NCBI RefSeq assembly: GCF_013426915.1
Contig: NZ_AP023180.1
Location: 868,001 to 932,000, forward strand
Length of the DNA stretch: 64,000 nucleotides
DNA from: Paraburkholderia sp. PGU19
GTDB lineage: Bacteria > Pseudomonadota > Gammaproteobacteria > Burkholderiales > Burkholderiaceae
Direction: 5' to 3'
The notes under the pieces are model-generated. The model had not been told where the DNA came from and searched no databases. It saw nothing but the letters and a program-made list of their open reading frames with translations. Of this stretch, positions 52,811 to 62,313 are shown in pieces. The translations under genes and the position numbers were made by a program. Numbering within the stretch: the first letter of the stretch is position 1; the number at the start of each line of letters is the position of its first letter.

Positions 52811-54403
52811 TCAAGCGCCGCGCACTTCCGTCTCCGCATAGCTCACCTGCACGGCGGGCACGAACCACGCGAGGCATAGCCCGATCAACGCGGCGAGCGC
52901 GGCGACCGACAAGCCGATGTGAATCGACGCGATGAGCGCTTCGCGCGCCATGTGCATCATCGGATCGCTGGAATGCCCCGCCGCCACCAGATGCTCGATC
53001 AGCGCGGACTGCTCGTTGCGATCGACCAGCAGATCGGGACTCGCGAACGACTTGAGCCATTGCGTCGCCTGATATGAATCGAGCGAGCGGGTCACGCCCT
53101 GCGTGTACATATGCCCGAGCAGCGCGCCCGTGATCGCAGTGCCGAGCATGCCGCCAAAAATCCGCAGCGATTGCAGCAGCGCCGTCACCGCGCCGAGGTG
53201 ATCGCGCGCGACGATCTGCTGCGAGCAGATCGTCAGGTTGGTGGCGACGAGGCCAAGTCCCAGTCCGCTCACGCCCATGCACGCCATCCACACGATATGC
53301 GGCTCGTGGCCCTTGAACGAGACGAGCGCGACGCAGCCGATCACAAAGAACGCGAAGCCGGCATACATCAGCCCGTTCGCGCGCCGGATGCGCGTGACGA
53401 TGCGATTGTTCAGCACGCTGCCGACCGTCGTGCCGAGCAGCAGCGGCGTGATCAGCATGCCGGAATCGTGCGGCGACATCGCGTAGCCGCCCTGGAACAG
53501 CAGCGGCACGTAGAACACCATCGAAAACAGCGCAAAGCCGCCGAGCACCGACATCGCGAAGAGCGGCGCGAGCTTGCGATCGAGCAGCACATCGACGGGC
53601 ACGACGGGATAGCCCATGCGCTTTTCCCAGAAGTACAGCGTCAGGCCGCACACGGTCGTGATCGCGAACAGCAGCGCCGTCGTGCCGCTGACGCCCTCGC
53701 GCGGCAGCAGTTCGATCAGCAGTTGCAGCGCGCCAAACGTCACGGCGACGACAAACGCGCCGAGCCAGTCGAGCTGGATCGGCCCGCTCGCCTTAAGATG
53801 GCGCAGCTTCGGCACAAACATCTGAACAAAGATCAGCGACACGACGCCGACGGGCACGTTGACGAAGAACACGAGCCGCCAGCCCTGCATCTGCGTGAGC
53901 ATGCCGCCGAGCGTCGGGCCGACGATGTTCGCGATGCCGAACGACGACGTGACGAACACGAGCCAGCGCAGCCTGAGCTTGGGATCGGGGAACAGATCGG
54001 CGACGGTGGCGAACACGGTGCCGATCAGAATGCCGCCGCCGATGCCCTGCAGGCCGCGCGCGGCGACCAGGAACAGCATGCTTTTCGCGAGCCCGCACAG
54101 CACCGACGCCAGCGTGAACAGCAGGATCGCCGCGATCAGGAACGGCTTGCGGCCATACAGATCGCCGAGCCGCCCAAAGATCGGAATGGTGATGACGGAC
54201 GCGAGCATGTACGAGGTCGCGACCCACGCGTAGAAGTCGAAGCCCTTGAGATCGGCGACGATGCGCGGCAACGCGGTGCCGACGATGGTCTGGTCGAGCG
54301 CGACCAGCATCGTGACGAAGGCGATGCCGAGCATCGCGAGCAGCGACTCGCGAAACGGCAGCAGTTGACGGCTGGGATCGTGAACGGCACTGGCGGACCT
54401 CAT
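52811..54403 (-). CDS. DHA2-type MFS transporter
   Basis: A 530-residue, 14-helix drug:H+ antiporter: VALDQTIVGTALPRIVADL (helix 1), GRLGDLYGRKPFLIAA (motif A), ARGLQGIGGGILIGT (helix 4) and VGPTLGGMLTQMQGWR (motif C). The start at 54403 (MRSASAVHD) follows GGTGGAG; the longer frame to 54469 is not supported. Transcribed toward the repair operon's promoter region from the other side of 52.8 kb. Substrate unknown. Confidence 0.9.
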   Translation of the reverse strand: MRSASAVHDPSRQLLPFRESLLAMLGIAFVTMLVALDQTIVGTALPRIVADLKGFDFYAWVATSYMLASVITIPIFGRLGDLYGRKPFLIAAILLFTLASVLCGLAKSMLFLVAARGLQGIGGGILIGTVFATVADLFPDPKLRLRWLVFVTSSFGIANIVGPTLGGMLTQMQGWRLVFFVNVPVGVVSLIFVQMFVPKLRHLKASGPIQLDWLGAFVVAVTFGALQLLIELLPREGVSGTTALLFAITTVCGLTLYFWEKRMGYPVVPVDVLLDRKLAPLFAMSVLGGFALFSMVFYVPLLFQGGYAMSPHDSGMLITPLLLGTTVGSVLNNRIVTRIRRANGLMYAGFAFFVIGCVALVSFKGHEPHIVWMACMGVSGLGLGLVATNLTICSQQIVARDHLGAVTALLQSLRIFGGMLGTAITGALLGHMYTQGVTRSLDSYQATQWLKSFASPDLLVDRNEQSALIEHLVAAGHSSDPMMHMAREALIASIHIGLSVAALAALIGLCLAWFVPAVQVSYAETEVRGA

Positions 54404-54699
54404 GGCGTGCTCCACCGTAAAGACGTCCGCGTGCGCAGCGGACAGGCTGCCGGGCCTTTGCCCGGGCATGCGGCTCTATCGAGAGTGATACGCGCGTTTA
54501 AAAATAGCAAGGGCATTTGCCTGGCGGGCGCCCGTCATTGCCGCCCGCTTTGCTGCCTGGCTTCCAGCGACGTCCGACACAAACCGGCCGCCGGAATTCC
54601 TGCCTATACTTACCTGGCCATTTCGGACAAGGACAAGCGGCCAGCCGCCGCGCGACAGATGACCATCACATCCGTTTGCTAACTCGAAGGAGACCTCTG

Positions 54700-55845
54700 G
54701 TGAACGACGCCGATCTGGTCGCCGCGGCCCACGCCGCCTTCAATCCCTACGTTCTCGAGCAGTTGAGCAGCCGCATCGGTTTGCCGCCCGACGCGATCCG
54801 GCATGTCGTCGAACGCGCGGCGCCCGCCATCGTGCTGACGATGATGGCGAGCGCAAGCAGCGCGGAAAGCGCGCAACGCCTCTTCCTCGTGATCATGTCC
54901 ACCGAATCCAATGCGCGCATCGCGGCACAACTCGCCGGCCTGACTGCCAGTTCGCACGGGCTGAAGGCCGTCGAGCGTTCGGGCCATGAGCTGGCGATAC
55001 GCATCGCCGAGAGCCGCGAGATCGCGTTGATCAGCGACCACATCGCCGCCCTGACGTCCGTGCCACCGCAAGCCGCGCATGCGCTGACGGATGTCGCATC
55101 GGCTGTGGTGTTCGGCGCCGCCAAGCACCATATGCTGCTCGAACAGGGCTGCGCCGGCGACCTGCCTGGACTGCTCGCCTATCAATGGCCGATTGCTGCG
55201 CCGTGGCTCGCCGAAGGATATTCGAAGGCGCTCGGATTCGAGAGTTCCGCTGCGTTCGCGGATCGTGTCCCGCAACAGCTCGTCGGACTCGCGGCGGCCA
55301 TGCCGCGCGTGAGCGCTACGGCGGGAAACGGGTCGGCCGGCTGGGCGACGAACGGGGCGCCGTCATCCGCGGATGCGGCGCGGTCCGGCGCATACTCTGG
55401 AGGCGATCCCTACGGACTGGCGGGTGGCGCTGCGGGCGCTGCTGCTGCGCGAGCGGCGCCCGGTGTGCCCACGCAATTGCTGACGACAGTCGAACCCTCC
55501 GCGCCCCGCTCGCGCCGCGTTCCCGTCTGGGCTTGGGGCATACTCGTCGTCATCGTGCTGCTGATCGGCATCATCCTGTACGGCTACCGGCAGCGAACGG
55601 GCACGGACGAAGGGAGTGCGCAGCTCACCAGCAGCACGGCGTCGGGCACCTTGTCCGCGGTGGCGCCAGTGTCTGGCGCATCCGTGCCGCCTGCGGCACA
55701 GGCGGCGGCTGATTCGGGTGCGTCGGGAATGGCGGCGGCGTCGGAGGCGGTGGCGTCGTCTGAAGCCGCGTCTGCCACAGGGGCCGCTGCCGTGGGAGGC
55801 TCTCCTGCCAGCAGCGCGAACCCGGCCTCTGCGGCAAGCCAGTGA
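54700..55845 (+). CDS. DUF937-like single-pass membrane protein
   Basis: A 381-residue protein. Residues 1-200 are helical and resemble DUF937 (FNPYVLEQLSSRIGLPPDAI, then APAIVLTMMASASSAESAQR). A linker rich in Gly/Ala follows, one membrane helix (VWAWGILVVIVLLIGIILYG), and about 85 Ser/Ala-rich residues expected to face the periplasm. It starts at a GTG with AAGGAG 7 bases before; the open frame extends upstream without protein-like sequence. Function unknown. Confidence 0.75.
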   Translation: MNDADLVAAAHAAFNPYVLEQLSSRIGLPPDAIRHVVERAAPAIVLTMMASASSAESAQRLFLVIMSTESNARIAAQLAGLTASSHGLKAVERSGHELAIRIAESREIALISDHIAALTSVPPQAAHALTDVASAVVFGAAKHHMLLEQGCAGDLPGLLAYQWPIAAPWLAEGYSKALGFESSAAFADRVPQQLVGLAAAMPRVSATAGNGSAGWATNGAPSSADAARSGAYSGGDPYGLAGGAAGAAAARAAPGVPTQLLTTVEPSAPRSRRVPVWAWGILVVIVLLIGIILYGYRQRTGTDEGSAQLTSSTASGTLSAVAPVSGASVPPAAQAAADSGASGMAAASEAVASSEAASATGAAAVGGSPASSANPASAASQ

Positions 55846-55966
55846 AACGGGCAGTGTTCGATTGCCGCCCCAGGCCGCGATCCGCCGATCGCGTCTCGTC
55901 GAGCGCGCACCCGACGAGGCCGCTTGCCCTCATGCGAACCTTTGCCTACTAGTGACGACTCGCACC

Positions 55967-57091
55967 ATGGAACCGTCCACTGATCCCGCCGATCGCAAAC
56001 CGTCCGCCGACACGGCGCACCGCGAGATACCCGCGAGGCATCCATTTGCCGCGTTCGGCGGCTGGCTCGCGCGCGTCGATCCCGGCACGCATCGACGCAT
56101 CAAGGGGCTGCGCCTCGTGACGGCCTATGGCCTCGCCTCGGCGCTCGGCACATTGCAGGACGTCACGCATGGATTGCCACGCGATGCGTCGGTCGGCCTG
56201 CTCGCGGCCAACTTCGCGCTGTGGGCGAGCGTGTCGGAGGCGCGCACGACGCGGCCCGAATCGAGCCGCGATCTCGCGCTGCTATGCGCAGCGGCCGCGC
56301 TCGGCGCGGCCATGTACGTATGCGTTGCACAGCCATTGCGCTTCTTCGGGCATGCGGGTCCCGAACTCGTACTGGTCACGGGTGCGTTCCTCGTTGGCTA
56401 TCTGAAGCGATTCGGCGTGACGGGCGGAGGACTCGGCTCGCAGATCTACATCGGGCAACTGCTGGCCTACGGCGCGAACCTCGTTCCCGCCGATCTGCCC
56501 GCCATTGCGATTGCCGGATTGATCGCGATGCTGGCGTCGATCGTGCCCCGGCTGCTGAGCGGGCCCGCCGAACGGCCGGCCGTCGTCGCCGCGCTGTCGC
56601 CCGGACCCGAGCCTGTGGCCGGACGGCCCTCACCTGAGTTCGTGATGGGTCTGCAGGCCGCAAGCGGCGCGCTCGTGGTCGTCGCGTTGAATGCGTGGCT
56701 GAATCTCGCGGAATCGGCGTGGGCGATCACGGCCTGCACGTACGTGGTCGCGGGGTCCGCGACAGGCACCGTGCAGCGCGTGCGGCGGCGGATCATCGGC
56801 ACGCTCGTTGGGGTGCCGCTAGGGCTCATCTGTTTGCCGATCGCGGAGCATGCGCCGCTGCTGATCTGGCTCGCTGCGGCGCTGGCGATGATCGTTTATT
56901 CGATGGCGCTGCCCGAGCGATACGACATCCCGTGCGGCGCGTTTGCGTTCACGCTGATCGTCACGCTCGCGGTGAACGGCATCCACTCGATTCCATTTCT
57001 CACGGCGCGGGCGTGGGAGACGTTGATTGGTGGGGTGCTGGGGCTGCTGGCGGCGATGGTTATTTTTCCGTTGAGGTCGAGGGGGAGATGA
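55967..57091 (+). CDS. FUSC-family inner-membrane protein
   Basis: A 374-residue protein with two sets of hydrophobic helices (residues about 45-200 and 220-370) in the pattern of fusaric-acid-resistance/aromatic-acid exporter (FUSC) proteins, for example RLVTAYGLASALGTLQDVTH and RRRIIGTLVGVPLGLICLPI. It is half the length of full PET/FUSC exporters, so it is a short member or a DUF-type relative. The ATG is chosen at 55967; the upstream frame overlaps the previous gene. The last 60 bases are rich in G and T. Confidence 0.72.
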   Translation: MEPSTDPADRKPSADTAHREIPARHPFAAFGGWLARVDPGTHRRIKGLRLVTAYGLASALGTLQDVTHGLPRDASVGLLAANFALWASVSEARTTRPESSRDLALLCAAAALGAAMYVCVAQPLRFFGHAGPELVLVTGAFLVGYLKRFGVTGGGLGSQIYIGQLLAYGANLVPADLPAIAIAGLIAMLASIVPRLLSGPAERPAVVAALSPGPEPVAGRPSPEFVMGLQAASGALVVVALNAWLNLAESAWAITACTYVVAGSATGTVQRVRRRIIGTLVGVPLGLICLPIAEHAPLLIWLAAALAMIVYSMALPERYDIPCGAFAFTLIVTLAVNGIHSIPFLTARAWETLIGGVLGLLAAMVIFPLRSRGR

Positions 57092-57295
57092 GGCTGCACT
57101 GAGAAGGCTGCATTGAGCCGACGAAAAGCGTCCGCTTATTTTTTAATCAGAACAACGGAATATTCCCAGTTCGTATTCGTTGCGCGTTACCCGTGTTGCA
57201 GCAACGCGAATATCTCCCGCTAATGAAGGAATAAACCCCACCCCCACCCCGTTCAATGACCGTCACGACCTTTCGACAGAACAAGGAGTGCGGTC

Positions 57296-58468
57296 ATGAA
57301 GTCTCTATTCGAGGTGTTCGGCATCGCAGCCTGTGGCGCGGCGTTAGCGACGCTCGTTTCATGCGGCGGCAGTTCCGGGTCGAACAATGTGAGCACGCCT
57401 GTGGTGTCGTCGTTCACCGCGGCGGCGCTCGTCTCCGATGGCGCTGTGCCCGCGCCTCACACCGATCCAAACCTGAAGAACGCCTGGGGCGTTGCATTCA
57501 ATCCGAAAGGCTTCGTCTGGGTCGCCGACAACGGCACCAATCTCGCAACGCTCTACGACGGCAACGGCGTACCGCAATCGCTCGTCGTCACGATACCGGC
57601 GGGCACCAACGGCGACGCAGCGCCCACGGGCATCGTGTTCAACGGCACACAGAGCTTCACCGTCACGCAGAACGGCAAATCAGGCCTCGCGGCCTTCATC
57701 TTCACAGGCGAAGGCGGCACGATCACGGCGTGGGCACCCGCTGTCGGCCCGACCAATGCCTTCAAGATGTACGACGATGCCGCAGGCGGCGCCGTGTACA
57801 AAGGGCTCGCACTCGCGGCGAACAACGGCAGCAACTTCCTCTATGCAACGGACTTTCATAACAACAAAATCGACGTGTTCGATACGAACTTCACGAAGGT
57901 GACGATGCCCGGCGGCTTCAAGGACAGCGCCATTCCAGCCGGTTTTGCGCCGTTCGGCATCCAGTTGATCGGCTCGAACCTGTTCGTCACGTACGCGATG
58001 CAGGACGCGGCCAAACATGACAACGTGGCGGGCGCGGGCCTCGGCATGGTCGACGTATTCGACACGGCGGGCAATCTCAAGCAGCACTTCGCGACGGGCG
58101 CACCACTGAATGCGCCGTGGGGTATCGCGCAGGCACCGGCCAACTTCGGCACGTTCAGTGGCGCGATTCTGATCGGCAATTTCGGCGACGGCACGATCAA
58201 CGCGTTCGATGCGTCGAGCGGCAAGTCGATGGGGCCGCTGAAGTCGTCGAATAGCAGCACGATCGTCCAGCCAGGCTTGTGGGGCATTGCGTTCGGCAAC
58301 AACCTGAGCAACCAGCCCTCGAACACGCTGTTCTTCGCAGCGGGGCCGAATGACGAAGCGGACGGCGTGTATGGAAGAATCGATCTGAATCCGGCCTCCA
58401 GTTCGGGCACCAGTTCCGGCTCCAACACGGGCTCGAGTTCGAGTGGCGGTTCGAGCATCGGTATGTAG
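57296..58468 (+). CDS. TIGR03118-family lipoprotein
   Basis: A 390-residue exported protein with a lipoprotein signal (MKSLFEVFGIAACGAALA, then TLVSC). The beta-propeller-like body carries repeats such as KNAWGVAFNPKGFVWVADNG, ATDFHNNKIDVFD and APWGIAQAP, and the Ser/Gly-rich tail is SGTSSGSNTGSSSSGGS. The architecture matches the TIGR03118 family of unknown function. AAGGAGTGCGGTC precedes the ATG. The low-complexity tail may be a flexible spacer. Confidence 0.86.
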   Translation: MKSLFEVFGIAACGAALATLVSCGGSSGSNNVSTPVVSSFTAAALVSDGAVPAPHTDPNLKNAWGVAFNPKGFVWVADNGTNLATLYDGNGVPQSLVVTIPAGTNGDAAPTGIVFNGTQSFTVTQNGKSGLAAFIFTGEGGTITAWAPAVGPTNAFKMYDDAAGGAVYKGLALAANNGSNFLYATDFHNNKIDVFDTNFTKVTMPGGFKDSAIPAGFAPFGIQLIGSNLFVTYAMQDAAKHDNVAGAGLGMVDVFDTAGNLKQHFATGAPLNAPWGIAQAPANFGTFSGAILIGNFGDGTINAFDASSGKSMGPLKSSNSSTIVQPGLWGIAFGNNLSNQPSNTLFFAAGPNDEADGVYGRIDLNPASSSGTSSGSNTGSSSSGGSSIGM

Positions 58469-58497
58469 CGCTCTGCCCGTTCTTCACTCACTCAAAA

Positions 58498-58537
58498 CAC
58501 AATGGCCGCTCCTTCAAGGAGCGGCCATTGTGTGTGT
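58498..58537. terminator. Strong hairpin between convergent genes
   Basis: A 15-bp perfect stem (CACAATGGCCGCTCC with GGAGCGGCCATTGTG) and a 5-base loop, 30 bases after the TIGR03118 stop and about as far from the rpoN stop. It is followed by TGTGTGTG rather than a T-run, but its position suits a bidirectional terminator. Confidence 0.7.
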
Positions 58538-58568
58538 GTGTAGCGCTTCACGCGCAAGCCAGCGTGCA

Positions 58569-60059
58569 TCAAACCTGCCGACGCAACTCCGCAGGCGGCA
58601 CCTTCATCAGATGTCGATACTTCGCCACCGTACGCCGCGCGACGAGCACGCCCTGATCCGCGAGCATCTTCGCGAGCGCGACGTCGGACAGCGGATCGCG
58701 CGTGTTTTCGGCAGCGATCATTTCCTTGAGCAACGCGCGCACGGCCGCTGCCGAACAGGTGCCACCGCTCTCCGTGCCTAGCTCGCGTGGGAAGAAATGC
58801 TTGAACTCGAAGATGCCGCGCGGCGTCGCCATGTACTTGTTGCCCGTCGCGCGTGAAATCGTCGATTCGTGCAGGCCGAGTTCTTCAGCCACGTCGCGCA
58901 ACACGAGCGGTTTCAATGCGATCTCGCCGTACTGGAAGAACGGCTTCTGATGCGCAACGATGCACTCGGCGACGCGCTGAATCGTTTCGAAGCGCTGCTG
59001 CGCGTTGCGGATCAGCCAGCGCGCTTCCTGCAACTGCTGCGCGAGCGGCGAGCGGCTCGCGCCTGCCGATTGCGCGAACAGTTCCGCGTACATACGGTGA
59101 ATGCGCGCGCGCGGCAGCACGGCGGGATTCACGGTTACGACCCACTTGTTGCGCACACTGCGCACGATCACATCCGGCACGATGTAGTTGTCATCGGCGC
59201 GGCCATATGAATTGCCCGGCTTCGGATCGAGCTTGCGCACGAGCGCGCACGCCACGCGCAATTCTTCCGCATCGCAGCCGATCTGCTTCTGCAACTCCGC
59301 ATGCTCGCGGCGCGCGAGACGGTCGAGATGATGTTCGACCACCTGCTTCGCGACGTCGCGGCCCGGCGTATCGGCGGGCAACGCATCGATCTGCAGCGCG
59401 AGACACTCCGACAGCGACCGCGCCGCGAGTCCCGGGCGGTCGAGCGTCTGCACGAGCCGCAGCGCGACCAGCAATTCTTCTTCCGTCAACGCGGGTTCGA
59501 TGTCGAAGACGTCCGTGAGATCGGCGAGATCCTGGCGCAGATAGCCGTCGTCATCGAGTGCTTCGATGATGAGGCGCGCCACTTCGCGATCGCGGTCGTC
59601 GAGCCGATAAAGACGCAACGCGTCGTGCAACTGCTCGTGCAGCGTCGGTTGCACGCGCGCCCATTCGGTCGGGTCGGCGGCATCGGAATCGCCGTTGTAG
59701 CGCGACGGGCCCCGGCCGTAAGCGTCGCCTGAATAGTCGCCGCTTGAATAATCGCCGCCGTCATCCGGCGACGAGGCAACGCTTTCTGTCGCCGGCTCCG
59801 CCGACGAGCCTTCCATCGCGTTATCGCGTTCGCTCGCAGGCAGTGTTTCGCCGTCGGCGCCGTTGCTGTCGGCCGTTTTGCCTGCCGACAGATCTTCCGA
59901 CACAGACGGGTCGTATTCGAGGAAGGGATTGGTGTCGAGCGCGTTGCGCAGTTCCTGCTGGAATTCGAGCGACGACAGTTGAAGCAGGCGCACGGACTGC
60001 TGCAGACGCGGTGTGAGCGCGAAAGTTTGCTTCGCGCGTAGTTCGATTGTAGGCGGCAT
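58569..60059 (-). CDS. rpoN: RNA polymerase sigma-54 factor (probable second copy)
   Basis: A 496-residue sigma-54. Region I is Gln/Leu-rich (LTPRLQQSVRLLQLSSLEFQ). The acidic region II is about 55-130 (including DDGGDYSSGDYSGDAYG). The core-binding region follows (LRQDLADLTDVFDIEPALTE), then the DNA-binding helix-turn-helix (LGLHESTISRATGNKYMATP) and the RpoN box ARRTVAKYRHLMKVPPAELR. The hpf/ptsN and lptB neighbours of the housekeeping rpoN are absent, so this is probably the second paralogue found in Burkholderiaceae (inference). Expression may be set by repeats upstream at about 60105-60135. Confidence 0.93.
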   Translation of the reverse strand: MPPTIELRAKQTFALTPRLQQSVRLLQLSSLEFQQELRNALDTNPFLEYDPSVSEDLSAGKTADSNGADGETLPASERDNAMEGSSAEPATESVASSPDDGGDYSSGDYSGDAYGRGPSRYNGDSDAADPTEWARVQPTLHEQLHDALRLYRLDDRDREVARLIIEALDDDGYLRQDLADLTDVFDIEPALTEEELLVALRLVQTLDRPGLAARSLSECLALQIDALPADTPGRDVAKQVVEHHLDRLARREHAELQKQIGCDAEELRVACALVRKLDPKPGNSYGRADDNYIVPDVIVRSVRNKWVVTVNPAVLPRARIHRMYAELFAQSAGASRSPLAQQLQEARWLIRNAQQRFETIQRVAECIVAHQKPFFQYGEIALKPLVLRDVAEELGLHESTISRATGNKYMATPRGIFEFKHFFPRELGTESGGTCSAAAVRALLKEMIAAENTRDPLSDVALAKMLADQGVLVARRTVAKYRHLMKVPPAELRRQV

Positions 60060-60493
60060 ACAGACTCTTCCTGTGATTGTTCAAACAGCTTCGCGCCCTA
60101 CCTACGCAACTGTCGTACCAGTTTTCGCAACTGTCTGTTTTGATTCGCCTTTGTGTTGCAGAGGCGCACGCCGCGTGCCCGTTCCCCCAGCGCATTTTAC
60201 AAACGCTCTGAAATTCGAACCGAATCATGCGGCATCGGCGCCTGCGCCCGGACGACGCCATACGCGACGACCCGCGACGACCTTCGAGCGCTGATGGGCA
60301 CGACGCTTGCTGACCGACTCATAGGGACGCGCCATTGAGCAGGATCGATGCGCGGCGCGTCCTGTGTCGGCGACGGACCAGACGGAACCGCGGCGGCAGT
60401 GTTCTTTGGTCGGGTCATCGGCGGCATCGAGCCGCGATCGATCGCACGGACAACAGGACCGCAACCCTGATCATCAACCGAGAAGGAGAAACC
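60060..60493. other. Divergent rpoN / BON-gene intergenic region
   Basis: About 430 bases holding the direct repeats near 60105-60135. The remainder includes no gene I would support. AAGGAGAAACC just before 60494 is the ribosome-binding site of the BON gene. Confidence 0.45.
60105..60135. promoter_or_regulatory. Direct repeat CGCAACTGTC at 21-bp spacing upstream of rpoN
   Basis: CGCAACTGTC at 60105-60114 and 60126-60135, two helical turns apart. The segment 60108-60123 is also a dyad AACTG-N6-CAGTT. It is 46-76 bases upstream of the rpoN start on the minus strand, a likely regulator site. Confidence 0.4.
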
Positions 60494-60832
60494 ATGAAAA
60501 CCATCCAGTTCCTCAAGGCCGCAGGCAGCATCGCATGTCTTGCATTCGCACTGAACGCTACGGCGCAAACGACGGCCTCCGCGCCGCCCGCCACTTCCGA
60601 GAGCGTTGGCCAGCATATCGACGACGGCACGGTGACCACCAAGGTCAAGGCCGAGCTGCTCGGCGCAAAGAACGTGAAGTCCACGCACATTCACGTGAAG
60701 ACCCGCAAGGGCATCGTCTGGTTGACGGGTTCCGTGCCGTCCGCTGACGACAAGGCTGCTGCGCAGGACGTCGTGCAAAACGTGTCCGGCGTGCAGGGTG
60801 TGAAGAACCATCTAAAGATCGCAGCCGATTAA
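60494..60832 (+). CDS. Periplasmic BON-domain protein
   Basis: A 112-residue exported protein with signal peptide MKTIQFLKAAGSIACLAFAL...ATAQ and one BON domain (IDDGTVTTKVKAELLGAKNV, THIHVKTRKGIVWLTGSVPS, DVVQNVSGVQGVKNHLKI). BON proteins of the OsmY/DolP type bind phospholipid and help envelope integrity under osmotic stress. AAGGAG is perfectly spaced. It has its own terminator. Its neighbours are other stress proteins. Confidence 0.92.
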   Translation: MKTIQFLKAAGSIACLAFALNATAQTTASAPPATSESVGQHIDDGTVTTKVKAELLGAKNVKSTHIHVKTRKGIVWLTGSVPSADDKAAAQDVVQNVSGVQGVKNHLKIAAD

Positions 60833-60881
60833 GCGTTTGACGCTTGCGTGTAATTAACGCGCTCGCGTTAAAGCGTTACCA

Positions 60882-60912
60882 GAGGCCGTCCTTGATCGGG
60901 CGGCCTCTTTTT
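60882..60912 (+). terminator. Terminator of the BON gene
   Basis: A stem GAGGCCGTCC/GGGCGGCCTC (one mismatch) with a 6-base loop and TTTTTCTTT after it, 50 bases past the stop. Confidence 0.88.
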
Positions 60913-60926
60913 CTTTGCTGCGCCTC

Positions 60927-61379
60927 TCAGGCTTTCATCGCCGCGTACTGATCGCGCATCGCGCGAATGCGGTCATGGTTTTGCAGCACGCCGTGATATA
61001 AACGCTCGACCACTGCGCGCACGTCTGCCGGCAGGTCTTTTTCTAGCACTTCGTGAAAGCGCTTCATCGCGGCGTCCTCGCCCTTTTCGCAATCGGCGAG
61101 AATTGCGTGATCCGCGCGGCTACCTACAGCGGACTTCACATCGATCCATCCGCGATGCAATGCGCCAGCGACGCTGCCACCCTCCTCCGGTTTGCCGCCG
61201 AGTTTCAACACGAGATCCTGCAGTTCGCGCGCACCTCGCGTGCAACGGGCCGCGCTTTCGAGCAACGCCTCCTTGACGCTCGCGTGATTCGCGTCCTCAG
61301 CGGCTTTCATGAAACCGCACTCGCCGTCCTTCGACATCCCGATCAGATTGTTCAGCACGGCAATGACGTTTGTGGTCAT
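60927..61379 (-). CDS. PA2169-family four-helix-bundle protein (DUF2383)
   Basis: A 150-residue helical protein: TTNVIAVLNNLIGMSKDGE, LLESAARCTRGARELQDLV, CEKGEDAAMKRFHEVLEKDL, SHDRIRAMRDQ-like end (NHDRIRAMRDQYAAM). It belongs to the ferritin-like PA2169/DUF2383 group and is linked to stress. The start at 61379 has AAGGAG at the right distance. Metal binding is possible from the fold, but clear diiron ligands are not certain. Confidence 0.85.
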   Translation of the reverse strand: MTTNVIAVLNNLIGMSKDGECGFMKAAEDANHASVKEALLESAARCTRGARELQDLVLKLGGKPEEGGSVAGALHRGWIDVKSAVGSRADHAILADCEKGEDAAMKRFHEVLEKDLPADVRAVVERLYHGVLQNHDRIRAMRDQYAAMKA

Positions 61380-61428
61380 ACGTCGCTCCTTTCCGTTATG
61401 CGTGGGAAGCCAGCATTTACGCACCCGT

Positions 61429-61448
61429 CATGCCCGATCTCGGGCATG
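61429..61448. promoter_or_regulatory. Near-perfect palindrome CATGCCCGA-TC-TCGGGCATG
   Basis: 9-bp arms with a 2-base centre, 50 bases upstream of the PA2169-type gene start. A candidate operator for that gene, by position only. Confidence 0.3.
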
Positions 61449-61664
61449 CGTGTCGTCTTTGCCATTGCGGCGAGTAATTGCTTCCAGTTCGGATGCCGGC
61501 ACAATGCCTTCGCGGCCGCGAACGCAGGCCCCACGCGTGAATGGCAAAAAGGCACGCATATTGCTCGATAACGAGGCTGGACCCTCGCGCATCGCGCAAA
61601 GCCTTCAACAAAAGCGCGGTCGATAGATAACGCGGGCCAGCCATCGACAAGGGAGAGCTTCACC

Positions 61665-61937
61665 ATGAGGATCAGGAGCGCAGAATGCCTGCTGTTCGTG
61701 GCTATCGCCACGTCAGCCATCGTTGCGCAGATACGCGCACATACGCTGTCATCCAGCCAGACCAACGTGCCGACACAGACAGCCCCACACACCGCTCGCA
61801 TGCAAGCCTGCGATCAAGCGCACAACGGCATACTGCGGGCAGCGTGCGAAACGCAGAGCGAGCGTGGTTCCATCGAAGGCGACGATCGCCCGACCAACGG
61901 CGTCGATACGCCACTCGCAGGCGAGCTCTGGGTTTGA
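61665..61937 (+). CDS. Small exported hypothetical protein
   Basis: A 90-residue protein with a hydrophobic N-terminus (CLLFVAIATSAIVAQIRA) that could serve as a signal peptide, and a polar remainder with two Cys (MQACDQ and RAACETQ), possibly a disulfide. GGGAGAG stands upstream of the ATG. A terminator follows directly. No family recognised. Confidence 0.6.
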   Translation: MRIRSAECLLFVAIATSAIVAQIRAHTLSSSQTNVPTQTAPHTARMQACDQAHNGILRAACETQSERGSIEGDDRPTNGVDTPLAGELWV

Positions 61938-61964
61938 TCGTTGGGTTCGACGAAGATTAGGCGC

Positions 61965-62001
61965 GCGGCTGCCGGGTGCATTGCGGCAGCCGCCTTTTTT
62001 T
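61965..62001 (+). terminator. Terminator of the small exported protein gene
   Basis: A perfect 10-bp stem (GCGGCTGCCG, 61965-61974 with 61984-61993), a 9-base loop and CTTTTTTT, 28 bases after the stop. Confidence 0.9.
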
Positions 62002-62010
62002 GCACGCGGG

Positions 62011-62313
62011 TTATGTCTTCACCCGCCGGTCCGACTCCATCCCTTCGACGCGGAACAGGCCGCTGTGCAGAATGACGCTTTCGCCGCCGTTCTGATCGAG
62101 CGCCTCCGCGCACACGGATCGGATACGTGCGCGGCCGCGCTCGTACGCGCCGATCAGTGCATCTTCAAGTGGCGAGTCCGCGCCGAAATGATCTTCGAGC
62201 GCCTCTGCCGAAATCGCGCAGGCGACAGGCTCGCCGTCGACGCACGCGTTGAAGCGCACAGTCAGGCTCGACCCATCGAACACGGGAGCATCATCGGTGA
62301 ATGTGATGTGCAT
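62011..62313 (-). CDS. DUF1488-family protein
   Basis: A 100-residue protein starting MHITFTDDAPVFDGSSLTVR with ACAISAEALEDHFGAD following, typical of DUF1488. AGGA stands 8 bases before the ATG at 62313. The same frame remains open upstream through a DJ-1/PfpI fragment to 62640 without a stop, so automated calling may fuse the two. I regard the DUF1488 start as genuine because of the ribosome-binding site and family length. Confidence 0.75.
   Translation of the reverse strand: MHITFTDDAPVFDGSSLTVRFNACVDGEPVACAISAEALEDHFGADSPLEDALIGAYERGRARIRSVCAEALDQNGGESVILHSGLFRVEGMESDRRVKT

Noticed and set aside
53111..54682. A 523-residue Arg/Asp-rich frame opposite the DHA2 transporter
   Set aside because: Repetitive RDR/HRE composition typical of an antisense shadow of a membrane protein gene.
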